A program made the position numbers and the translations under genes. The notes beneath the pieces are model-generated. The model was given only the letters and a program-made list of their open reading frames with translations. It ran no database searches and was not told the DNA's origin. Below are positions 29,286 through 38,200 of a stretch of 64,000 bases of DNA, piece by piece. Source of the DNA: Candidatus Babelota bacterium (GTDB taxonomy: Bacteria; Babelota; Babeliae; Babelales; JAHIUU01); assembly GCA_018817025.1 (NCBI GenBank), contig JAHIUU010000008.1:1-64000 (forward strand), read 5' to 3'. How positions within the stretch are numbered: the stretch's first letter is position 1; every line of letters begins with the position of its first letter.

Positions 29286-29303
29286 TCGAGTCCTGCCGGT
29301 CAC
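29286..29303 (+). repeat. degenerate copy of tRNA-Arg 3' end (possible att site)
   Basis: TCGAGTCCTGCCGGTCAC vs TCGAGTCCTGCCGGGCAC at 25544-25561 in tRNA-Arg (17/18). Confidence 0.5.
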
Positions 29304-29568
29304 GCCCCCCTAGACCAAGGCTACGGGTGACACAGCCACTTTTTCTCTGGAATCAAAAAGCTTTTTCGTATACTTCAAGGGTCACAACCTGGGTAATAGA
29401 AACCTAATCACCCCCCCCTATGCACCAAAATCCTTACAAATCGAATTTCACACAGAGAACTTGACCCTCTCTTGGTGAAGCGTTTGTTTCACCCCAGATA
29501 ACTTGTTATCATAGGAAAATAATAAAAATTGAGGTGTCTAGATTTATTGGGTTTTAAGGGGACGTATC

Positions 29569-31335
29569 GTGTATCACAAAAAACTACTTTCTTTTCTTCT
29601 ATTGCTTTGCGTGGCCACCCCATTGCATCCCATGGAAAACGTCAATGATATCCTAAAGAGTGTGTTCGGTGAGACGGATACAGAAGAAACAGAGGAGCCA
29701 GGATCCAATCCCAATAAAGAAAACGATTCTCCTGATCCTAATCCACTTGAAGATCCTGTGTTGCAAGATCTTGAAGACGCTCCTGACAAAGAACGCCCTT
29801 CTGAACCGGCTCCGAATTCACACCCCCCTACAGAGACAGAAGAAGAAACCAACGAACTTCTTAAAGATTTTAACATGTCTGACTGGGAGCCTGAAAACAA
29901 TAACAATGGTCCTAGTGTTTCGGATTTCCTAGAAGAGTACATGCAAGAAGAACGCGCGAAAATTCAAAAAGAAAACTCTTTTCTTTGGCGGTGGCCCGTG
30001 CCTGTTGAGAGGCTTGGCGCTAAGATTAAAGAAACTAACGAAAAAACATATATGGTCTACGCGGGTAATACAGCTAATGGTATCTGGCCTACAGACGAAG
30101 AATATAAAGAATACAAAGAAAAACAAAATCCTCCGAAAACAGACGCCGAACTCCAGCAGGCCATCGATAGCTCGCTAGAGGAGGCTGAAAACAGAAACCA
30201 GATGTCTCAGGAAAAAAAAGACTTTGAAAACAAAGCTAATGAAAAATTGGAGCAAATCAAAGCGCGATTAGAACCGTATAAAAACTTTTCTATCGGTTTT
30301 TATAGAGGAGATTTCTCTCGTCTTGGCTTTTTGATTGGAACACAGGCGATGGATTACTGGTTCTACAAAACCATCAAAACAAACCGCCTCGAATACGTAT
30401 TTGAAAAAATTGAAAGCAACCCGAACGGCATACTGACTCTCTTGAACGATATTGAAAACGACCCAGATGCTCAAGATCTCATAAATAGAAAGCAACTCGG
30501 GTTTTGGAAGCGTTTAAAAATGTTCTTTCGACGAAGTAATCCCACGATAAAAGCATTAAAAAATTATATTAAAAAAAATCATAGCTTTGTTGGCCTTAAC
30601 CCCCTACAAAAAGAAACTCTTCTGCCAAACATTGCAATGTTATTGGGCCAGGAGGTAGCGACAAAGATGCAAAACGCGAAGCGCGATCGCTTCTACATGA
30701 GCCCTAATGCAAAAAACGACAGCTTCACATCATTTGAAAAAAATGAAGACGGAACCTACCAATCCGTCGGCCTTGGAGTTTCGGTAGTAACGCTAATGGA
30801 ATTCTTTCTTCTCCATCCAGGATCGACTGCGGTTGTGGCCATGACCGGAGGCGAAGAGCGTAAGATCGCCAATCTAAAGCATATTGAATTTTTCGGGAGG
30901 CTTATTGGTTATGAACAATCAACGATTGTAAAGAAGGTGTTACGCAATCCATGGACGCCATTCGCCATGCGATTATTGGTTCACTTTTGTGCAGTAAGAG
31001 TTTTTGACGGGGTATGCCAGGACATGTGGACAGAGCATCTCTTGAAGCATAGAGATGATCTAAAAGAACTTCTTAATGACTATATCAAAGCTAAGAAGAA
31101 AAAAGACATCAAACAAATTAAGGCCCTAAGGGGCTCGCTTAAAGCGTTTATAAAACAGGGCCACACCGAAACCTCTTGGTTTAAGTTAAAAAACTTTTAT
31201 AGGTGGTTTAACTCAAAACTAATTGCAGGAAGTTATAAAGACCGAATTTTGCTATCGGTAGTTGGGATTCCTGTTTTGTATAAAATTGTTTGTTTTTATG
31301 CAAAGGCAATTAATTTCGCGCTTAAGAGAATATAA
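29569..31335 (+). CDS. exported protein of unknown function with acidic low-complexity N-terminus
   Basis: GTG start after AAGGGG; signal peptide KKLLSFLLLLCVATPLHP; Glu/Asp/Pro-rich region. Confidence 0.75.
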   Translation: MYHKKLLSFLLLLCVATPLHPMENVNDILKSVFGETDTEETEEPGSNPNKENDSPDPNPLEDPVLQDLEDAPDKERPSEPAPNSHPPTETEEETNELLKDFNMSDWEPENNNNGPSVSDFLEEYMQEERAKIQKENSFLWRWPVPVERLGAKIKETNEKTYMVYAGNTANGIWPTDEEYKEYKEKQNPPKTDAELQQAIDSSLEEAENRNQMSQEKKDFENKANEKLEQIKARLEPYKNFSIGFYRGDFSRLGFLIGTQAMDYWFYKTIKTNRLEYVFEKIESNPNGILTLLNDIENDPDAQDLINRKQLGFWKRLKMFFRRSNPTIKALKNYIKKNHSFVGLNPLQKETLLPNIAMLLGQEVATKMQNAKRDRFYMSPNAKNDSFTSFEKNEDGTYQSVGLGVSVVTLMEFFLLHPGSTAVVAMTGGEERKIANLKHIEFFGRLIGYEQSTIVKKVLRNPWTPFAMRLLVHFCAVRVFDGVCQDMWTEHLLKHRDDLKELLNDYIKAKKKKDIKQIKALRGSLKAFIKQGHTETSWFKLKNFYRWFNSKLIAGSYKDRILLSVVGIPVLYKIVCFYAKAINFALKRI

Positions 31336-31353
31336 AAAGTAAGGAAAAGAACT

Positions 31354-32922
31354 ATGAGAAAAATAATAATTTTGCTTCTTTGTTTGTCGTCGCTAAGTTT
31401 TAGCAATGTTTTTTCAGCTCAAAAAGATAATGACACCTGGACCACGTACCTTTTAAAAAATGGGGCCAAACTTGCTGGCGAAGTGTTAGAGCAAACAGCT
31501 AAAGCAGCACAGAGTATTGCTGCTGAAAGAAAAAGGGAAGCAGAGCGGAATCAAAAGAAAGAGCTCGAACTGATTAAGGCCGTTCGCCTGGCGCAAGAGG
31601 CTGTCAAACAGTTAGAAAAGAATCCGGAGGCTCGTGCAGAAATCCCCAATCCAAAAAATGATCAGTGGAATTGGTATGGAAAGAAATACGCAAACAATAT
31701 TAATCAGGCAAAAGACAACCTCCACAGGTGCAAGTTCGAGCTCGAAAAATTCAAAAAAAACACCCTGGAAGAGAAGGAATTTTCCGAGAAAATGATGAAT
31801 GGAGCAATTAAATTTACAAATATCGCAGCCGAGGAATTACAGGCAGAGCTTGGGGCAAAGCGAAAATTAGACCAAATCAAAACGAAGACAGCTATTGAAC
31901 AACAGGGAAGGGTCAAGGCCGCCACCGCAAAAGTAGAAGCCTGGATTAATTTCATTAGAGAGAATCCATGGCTAATTGTTGGCTCTGGCGTTGCCGCCTT
32001 TACATTAGGGTATTCTGCCTACAAATCGATTGGTATCGCCTCAAATCAACTTGAAAAGTGGTTGGGAACACCTGAACTTGTGCAGGAAACATCTTACCGA
32101 TCTATTATAGATAAGATAAAGGGCTCTCAAAAAAAAGATCCTATCGAACTAGACGACGTTATTTTGGAACCACCACTAAAAAAGAAACTTAATAATTTTG
32201 CACAAGACATCAAGGAAGCACACTTGTTTGGAAGAAGCCTATCGAACATCTTGTTTTACGGCCCCCCTGGAACCGGTAAGACCTTGTTCTCAAAAGCGCT
32301 CGCCTACTCTTCCGGACTAGACTATGCACTTATTTCCGGCTCATCATTTTTCCAATATTCTCCAGGAGAAGCAATCATACAAATGAGAAAAGTTTTTTCA
32401 TGGGCAAGAACAAGAAAAAAAGGGTGTGTTGTTATCTTTGATGAACCTGAAGTTGTCCTATGTGACCGTAGCAAGGCTACCGTAGAGCAAAAGAAAATTG
32501 TAAACGAGTTTCTCGCCGCCATACCAAAAACCATAGACGAAAAAATGATGGTTGTTTTGATAACAAACGACCCGGGGAGTTTGGATCCTGCCGTCTTGAG
32601 TCGAATGGGACTATCTATTCGTGTTCCGAAGCCAAAAAAACAAGAACTCGTTAAACTTATGGGGTCATACGAGAACAAAGCAAGAGCACTTGGCGTTGCC
32701 TTTGAAGAAGGCATCGAGAGGTCTTATCTCGAAACCGCCCGATTGGCTGAAGAAGCCGGGTTAGTAGGTAGATCGATAGAAAATATTTTCTTATTTAGAC
32801 TGCCTAACGAAGTTAGTAGAACAGATGATTTACTAGCTACAGGCACAATAATAAGAGAAATCATACAAGACTACATAGAAGAAGAAAAGCAAGCGGACGA
32901 ACACGTATTTGGTCAGGGGTAG
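31354..32922 (+). CDS. AAA+ ATPase with signal peptide, coiled coil and internal TM; ATAD3-like
   Basis: MRKIIILLLCLSSLSFSNVFSA; TM PWLIVGSGVAAFTLGYSAYK; NILFYGPPGTGKTLFSKALAYSSGLDYALISG; CVVIFDEPEV; SRMGLSIRVPKP. Confidence 0.8.
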   Translation: MRKIIILLLCLSSLSFSNVFSAQKDNDTWTTYLLKNGAKLAGEVLEQTAKAAQSIAAERKREAERNQKKELELIKAVRLAQEAVKQLEKNPEARAEIPNPKNDQWNWYGKKYANNINQAKDNLHRCKFELEKFKKNTLEEKEFSEKMMNGAIKFTNIAAEELQAELGAKRKLDQIKTKTAIEQQGRVKAATAKVEAWINFIRENPWLIVGSGVAAFTLGYSAYKSIGIASNQLEKWLGTPELVQETSYRSIIDKIKGSQKKDPIELDDVILEPPLKKKLNNFAQDIKEAHLFGRSLSNILFYGPPGTGKTLFSKALAYSSGLDYALISGSSFFQYSPGEAIIQMRKVFSWARTRKKGCVVIFDEPEVVLCDRSKATVEQKKIVNEFLAAIPKTIDEKMMVVLITNDPGSLDPAVLSRMGLSIRVPKPKKQELVKLMGSYENKARALGVAFEEGIERSYLETARLAEEAGLVGRSIENIFLFRLPNEVSRTDDLLATGTIIREIIQDYIEEEKQADEHVFGQG

Positions 32923-32938
32923 AAACCCCTCCCCTTTT

Positions 32939-34084
32939 CTACCTTATCTTGCGAACTGCTCTTGCAACACATGAACGGGAAGCCGTTCGCGAGGACGATC
33001 GCTGACGAAGGGCTGAAGGTCGAGAACAAGTGGGGGCTGCTTTTGGTGGACCTGAAAAACTACTTGGGTAACTATTATACATATTTTTTTGAATGTTATT
33101 TTGAATATTATTTTGAGTTTTGTTTACAAACGACATCGACTTAAAACTAACTCCTGAAGATTTTTGCTTAGAATCATTATAAGCCCTCAATATTTCAGGC
33201 GCAGCGTGCATAGCACTTTCCACCCCAACCTTACTAACACCAAAAAGCCAATCCCACCAACTCTCTTTAGGGGTCTCATAAGCTGATTGCTCCTTACTTC
33301 CTGCTGGCTTCTTTACCGCTGGTGCAGGAGTGCTCTGAGGAACGGGCGAGATTATTGAGGCAGCAAACTCCTGGCCCATCGACAGACTCAATTTAGCAAG
33401 ATCAGCCATCTTATTAAAACCTTCTCTTTGATCTTTAATTTCACAATCCAGCTTAAGCATCAACCTCGACATCTCAATAAACAGATCTTTCTGTTTCGTA
33501 ACAATCTCGTCGAGCATATATACCAGCGCCGCCTTGCCCTTAACAACTCCCCTAAGAACCGCTGCCGCACGACTCGCCTTTTTTTCTTTTCTTGCAACCT
33601 GAGATAGCTCGTTTCTCAGCTGCTCGATCGCACAATCTTTTGACTCACAAGCAGACTCAAGATCACTCGCTCGAGCCAGCGCTTGATTATGGGCCTTGTA
33701 TGCGCAATGGCCCAAATAAGCCGTCACGCTAACCCCTAGGCCGAAAAACAAGCACAATAAAAGTCGCTTTTGAAGCCATCGTTTTTTTTGCTTACTTTTT
33801 CGTAACAGTTGGACATCAGGACTATTAAGAAACTTCTCGAGTGATTCGTTTACTGCTAAAGCACACTTTTTTGGTTTAGACATAGGATACTTTTTTATCG
33901 TATCGTCTATAACTGCCCTAAAAACAGCCCTGTTGTCCTCACACCGCTCTAACCCATAGCGATCCAAAAATGGGTCTGGGTCTATCGAGGCTGAACTCGG
34001 AACAGAGCAAAAACAAACATGTGATAAGAAAGAGAAAAAAAAAATAACAAGCGCCCCAACCCCCACCGATCGTGATACACACAT
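32939..34084 (-). CDS. exported protein with internal TM, unknown function
   Basis: Signal peptide plus LLLCLFFGLGVSVTAYLGHCAYK. Confidence 0.7.
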   Translation of the reverse strand: MCVSRSVGVGALVIFFFSFLSHVCFCSVPSSASIDPDPFLDRYGLERCEDNRAVFRAVIDDTIKKYPMSKPKKCALAVNESLEKFLNSPDVQLLRKSKQKKRWLQKRLLLCLFFGLGVSVTAYLGHCAYKAHNQALARASDLESACESKDCAIEQLRNELSQVARKEKKASRAAAVLRGVVKGKAALVYMLDEIVTKQKDLFIEMSRLMLKLDCEIKDQREGFNKMADLAKLSLSMGQEFAASIISPVPQSTPAPAVKKPAGSKEQSAYETPKESWWDWLFGVSKVGVESAMHAAPEILRAYNDSKQKSSGVSFKSMSFVNKTQNNIQNNIQKNMYNSYPSSFSGPPKAAPTCSRPSALRQRSSSRTASRSCVARAVRKIR

Positions 34085-34141
34085 AAAAACCTCCCTCGCA
34101 AAAACGTGAGAATATGTATGAAACAGCTTGCTTCACACCGC

Positions 34142-34756
34142 TCACGCTTTTTTACTCATAAACCTCCTTTCGTGCATAGCCTTAACAATCTCGTGAAACC
34201 AAAACGCATAATTTTCAGGTGTTTTTTCCATCTCGTTAGCCAACTGTTCCCATGAAACCCATCTGTAGTCATCGACCTCTTCTGGGTTTGGCGCTACAGG
34301 ACCATCGTATGTCCCGATAAAAACATGGTCCAATTCATGTTCGAACAGATCGTTTGCAAGTTTTGTTTTGTAAAGAAAAGTGAAAACAGGCTTGAGCGAA
34401 CAATCAAAACCCATCTCTTCTATTAGTCGACGGTGAATCGCGTCGTCAAGAAATTCTCCCGGCCGTGGATGGCTGCAACAGGCGTTCGCCAATAACCCAC
34501 CAGAATGGTACTTGGACGCTGCTCGCTTTTGAAGAAGAATTTGATTATGAGAATTAAAAATAAGAATTGAGAATGCTCGATGGAGTAACCCCTTGCGATG
34601 GGCCTCAAGCTTTTCGGAGACGCCAACCTCGTTATCCTTCTGGTCGACAATAATGACCTGTTCGTCAAACATCTCACCCACAATCTTGTTAAAAACCCAC
34701 ACCGGCGTCGCTAGCGTATCATGGCTCTCACAAATAACAAGACTTTTATTTTCCAA
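34142..34756 (-). CDS. idi: isopentenyl-diphosphate delta-isomerase type I
   Basis: VIIVDQKDNEVGVSEKLEAHRKGLLHRAFSILIFN, LLANACCSHPRPGE, EHELDHVFIG; true start may be M29 at 34672. Confidence 0.92.
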   Translation of the reverse strand: MENKSLVICESHDTLATPVWVFNKIVGEMFDEQVIIVDQKDNEVGVSEKLEAHRKGLLHRAFSILIFNSHNQILLQKRAASKYHSGGLLANACCSHPRPGEFLDDAIHRRLIEEMGFDCSLKPVFTFLYKTKLANDLFEHELDHVFIGTYDGPVAPNPEEVDDYRWVSWEQLANEMEKTPENYAFWFHEIVKAMHERRFMSKKA

Positions 34757-35600
34757 CTAATGTACCGACGGTTCCGTCTTCTCGAACCAGCCAAACAACG
34801 TCATCAGAGGCAACTGCGATGCTAACAAATTTGCCGCCATTCAAGGGTGCACAGCTCAACCGTATCCACGGTTTCAAAACACTCCTTGCGCCAGTTTGAC
34901 TCTCCCACATACATGGAACACCATCCAGACTAATCCCCCATGGATTGCCAGATGCCCCAATCGATATGTCCTTCAAACTTCCCAAGGATACCCGTCGAGA
35001 AAACATCGTTTTTTTTAGCCCGTCGTACAAAACCAGGTTTGAGTTATTCAACGTCCATATCCCTTTATCTCTTAAAACAACAACTTTATCAAACAGCCCC
35101 CACCTCTCGAGATACTCGAAATCACCAATCTCCCTGGACGGACCTGTAGTACCCATAGACCCTACTTTAAAAATCCTTCTATACCTATTTCCTCTCAGAA
35201 GCCCTGTCCCCTCCACAAGCTCCGTCACGCCCCAAAGGACACCGTCCCCAGAAAAAGAGATGCTCCCTACCTTTGGATAATCGCCATCGAACTCCGTCCA
35301 GCCCAGCTCACGATCTAACCAATGGACCCGTCCTTCAATCAAACCACACACAAAACCATCTGGTCCAACGGCAATATAATCCAACTTCTCGTTCGTCCTC
35401 TTCGCCCATGTTTTGGTCTCAGCGTCCCATTGATGGACCTTCCCAGATGAGTCCAGCCCAAAAACATCTTCCGGGCCGCCTACCGCAACCCGAACCAATT
35501 TTTGGATTCCCTTCGGCTCAAACTGACAGTTCGTTTTTTTGGCATAGACCACACACGTAGCACAGATCAATAAGCCTAAAAAGATACCTTTTCTGTTCAT
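34746..35600 (-). CDS. exported tectonin-type beta-propeller protein, paralog 3
   Basis: MNRKGIFLGLLICATCVVYA; QFEPKGIQKLVRVAVGGPEDVFGLDSSGKVHQWDAETKTW repeats. Confidence 0.75.
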   Translation of the reverse strand: MNRKGIFLGLLICATCVVYAKKTNCQFEPKGIQKLVRVAVGGPEDVFGLDSSGKVHQWDAETKTWAKRTNEKLDYIAVGPDGFVCGLIEGRVHWLDRELGWTEFDGDYPKVGSISFSGDGVLWGVTELVEGTGLLRGNRYRRIFKVGSMGTTGPSREIGDFEYLERWGLFDKVVVLRDKGIWTLNNSNLVLYDGLKKTMFSRRVSLGSLKDISIGASGNPWGISLDGVPCMWESQTGARSVLKPWIRLSCAPLNGGKFVSIAVASDDVVWLVREDGTVGTLVGK

Positions 35601-35611
35601 GAGACCACGCT

Positions 35612-36409
35612 TTATTTTTTAACCAACTTTCCAACTGTTCGGTTATGGTGAACCACCCAAACGTCTTTATCGTCAGGAGTAACAGATATACTAATAAAGT
35701 TGGAATCGCCTGGAGGACTGCAGTTTGTCCATTTCAACAAACCAAAAAGACCCTCTTCTACCTTATAGATAGCCCCCTTATTATCAATGCCCCAAAGATG
35801 ACCTGGCTGTCCAATAGCAATGTCCTTCAAAGGACGACCTGGTCTCCGACGAGCCCAAAACGCCGAAAAGCGGCCTGACCTCCCCTTATACCGATATATA
35901 TATGACCCTAGAACTCCCCATGGCTTTCCAATACCTCTTGCTACAACCTTGTTCATCTTTTCGCCGGTATATTTGAATGGCACCCAATGACGGCCGTCCC
36001 TAGCCAAATTAACAACAACCCCAGCCCCAGGTTTATCACTAATAACACCTAAAATTCTGTAGTAACTCGCTGCAAAGATATTTTTCAAACCAAGAAGTAC
36101 GCCCAAACTCTGCCATTGCCCTGAATCAAACGAAAAAATCTTGCCTTCTAGGCTCAAGCCATATACCTGCCCGTTTGGCGAAACGGTAACATACCGAAAC
36201 GTTTTGTCGGTTTTCTGCTCCCACTTCGTTCCGTTCCACGCATAGACTCTTCCCGAGGAGTCTCGACCCCAGACATACTTCTGGCTGCCAACGGCAACCT
36301 GAACCAGCTTCTGGGTCCCCTTCGGCTCAAATTGCCAAGTCGTTTTTGCTGCACGGGCTCCACACGTCATACAAATCAATAAACCTAAAAAAACAATTTT
36401 CCTATTCAT
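35612..36409 (-). CDS. exported tectonin-type beta-propeller protein, paralog 2
   Basis: WQFEPKGTQKLVQVAVGSQKYVWGRDSSGRVYAWNGTKWEQ; closely related N-terminus to neighbours. Confidence 0.78.
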   Translation of the reverse strand: MNRKIVFLGLLICMTCGARAAKTTWQFEPKGTQKLVQVAVGSQKYVWGRDSSGRVYAWNGTKWEQKTDKTFRYVTVSPNGQVYGLSLEGKIFSFDSGQWQSLGVLLGLKNIFAASYYRILGVISDKPGAGVVVNLARDGRHWVPFKYTGEKMNKVVARGIGKPWGVLGSYIYRYKGRSGRFSAFWARRRPGRPLKDIAIGQPGHLWGIDNKGAIYKVEEGLFGLLKWTNCSPPGDSNFISISVTPDDKDVWVVHHNRTVGKLVKK

Positions 36410-36423
36410 GAAACCCCCCTTTA

Positions 36424-37302
36424 TTATTTATTAACCCACCGTCCAACCGTTCCATCTTTAGTAATTACCCAAATCTCTTCGTCCGAAGCAACAGAAATAC
36501 TAACGAGGTTGCCTGGACCAGGAGGAGCGCATCTAGTCCAAGCCAGAGCCGAAATACCAAGAAAGCCTCTCTTTTTATCAAGACTGTAAGGAACACCATC
36601 CATACCAATGCCCCAGAGCTTGCCAGATGGCCCCACAGAAATATCTTTCAAACGACCAGGGATTACGCTTATTCCAATCAAAGTAGAAGTTACTTCTAAG
36701 AGGTTATTAACTGGATACACTGAATTTCCACGTAGTCCCCAGTAGGTCCAGTGCTCCTTACTCTTACCCTCAACTTTACCCCCAATAAACTTATCAAACG
36801 TTACTAAAGGAAACCGAATCCACCGCCAAGAAAGTCCACCCTGATTGGACAACTGACCAAACCACTTTCTACCCTTGGTCACGGCAAAAACAACATTGAC
36901 CTGTTTTTTTGATTCGCAGGCATAAATCCGTGCTAACTCAGGCTCCCCACCACCAAGAACTTTCCACCTATCGCCAGTAAGCTCATGGGCCTTGCCATTA
37001 ACCAAGCCGTATACTTTACCATCTCTTCTGACAGTAATCCAATGCGCCTTTACAGGCAACCATGACCATTCACCCTTTGAAAAGACAGTCTTTAAAAACT
37101 TCTGCTCCCACTTTTCGGCCCCCATGTTCCATTTATAAACGTTACCATCTGAGTCTCGACCCCAAACGTGCTGGCCACCAGCCGCAACCTGCACCAACTT
37201 CTGGGTTCCCTTCGGCACAAACTTCCAGCTTGTTTCCGCTGCATGGGCCCCACACGTCATGCAAATCAACAAACCCAAAAATAGAACTTTTCTGTTCTTC
37301 AT
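36424..37302 (-). CDS. exported tectonin-type beta-propeller protein, paralog 1
   Basis: WKFVPKGTQKLVQVAAGGQHVWGRDSDGNVYKWNMGAEKWEQ; GRLKDISVGPSGKLWGIGMDGVPY. Confidence 0.78.
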   Translation of the reverse strand: MKNRKVLFLGLLICMTCGAHAAETSWKFVPKGTQKLVQVAAGGQHVWGRDSDGNVYKWNMGAEKWEQKFLKTVFSKGEWSWLPVKAHWITVRRDGKVYGLVNGKAHELTGDRWKVLGGGEPELARIYACESKKQVNVVFAVTKGRKWFGQLSNQGGLSWRWIRFPLVTFDKFIGGKVEGKSKEHWTYWGLRGNSVYPVNNLLEVTSTLIGISVIPGRLKDISVGPSGKLWGIGMDGVPYSLDKKRGFLGISALAWTRCAPPGPGNLVSISVASDEEIWVITKDGTVGRWVNK

Positions 37303-37470
37303 AAATCCCCCCCCTAGCGATATAAAATTAACAGTACTATACTATGTCCCCAAATTAAGAATACCAGTTCGAAAACTGCAAAATCAAGAACCAACAAAAA
37401 CCTCTTTAGATACAGGACTTTTCTGTGAAACTCGCAAGACAACAAATCAACTTGTTTCAAAAAAAAATAA

Positions 37471-38064
37471 GGGCTTGGCTACAATAGACGGGCGCTTGCG
37501 CTACACAAGAGCGCACAGCTTGTTGTCGAAACATATGGCGGCCAACTGCCCGAAAAGCCCGAGCTCCTAAGAATGCTACCAGGAATCGGGGCATACACAT
37601 CATGCTCGATCGTAACGTTTGCATTCAACAAACCAACCGTCTTTGTTGAAACAAATATTCGAGTCGTGTTTTTCCACAAGTTTTTTCGAGATAAAGCTTC
37701 TATTTCTGACAAAGAGCTATTCCCTCTCGTTGAGCAAACACTAGATACAAATAATCCAAGGGAATGGTACTACGCACTCATGGACTATGGTTCTTCACTG
37801 AAAGCACGGGGTATCAATCCTATTGCAAAAAGTAAACACTACCTCAAGCAGTCACAGTTTACGGGATCTGATCGACAAATTCGCGGAGCGATCCTAAAAC
37901 TTTTAATTCAGGAAAAAAAGCTTGAGACAAATAATGTTATAGCAACAATAAAAACGTCCCTAGGAGCCGAGTCCCATAGAATTAAAAGAATGGTACAGAA
38001 GCTCATTCACGAACAGTTCATTCGGGAACAGCATGGGACTCTTGAAATCACCGATTATTTCTAG
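37471..38064 (+). pseudogene. N-terminally truncated MutY-like A/G-specific adenine glycosylase
   Basis: In-frame homology GLGYNRRALALHKSAQLVVETYGGQLPEKPELLRMLPGIGAYT starts right after TAA (37468-37470); ORF from 37573. Confidence 0.75.
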
Positions 38065-38200
38065 TAGAAAGCGATAATCTAAAAATTGGCTATTAAGATA
38101 AAAAAGAGGGGGCCGCTTTGAAATAATTTCTCTTTTCATTTAAACTAAATACTGTTTTAGGTGGGGCTAGAAACAAAAGTAACAAGTAGGAGGGAATATT

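Noticed and set aside
29200-29345. Full tmRNA or SRP RNA gene
   Set aside because: Only a T-arm-like fragment; no tmRNA 5' end or tag ORF and no GGAAGGAAGCAGC SRP core found, so not annotated as an RNA gene.
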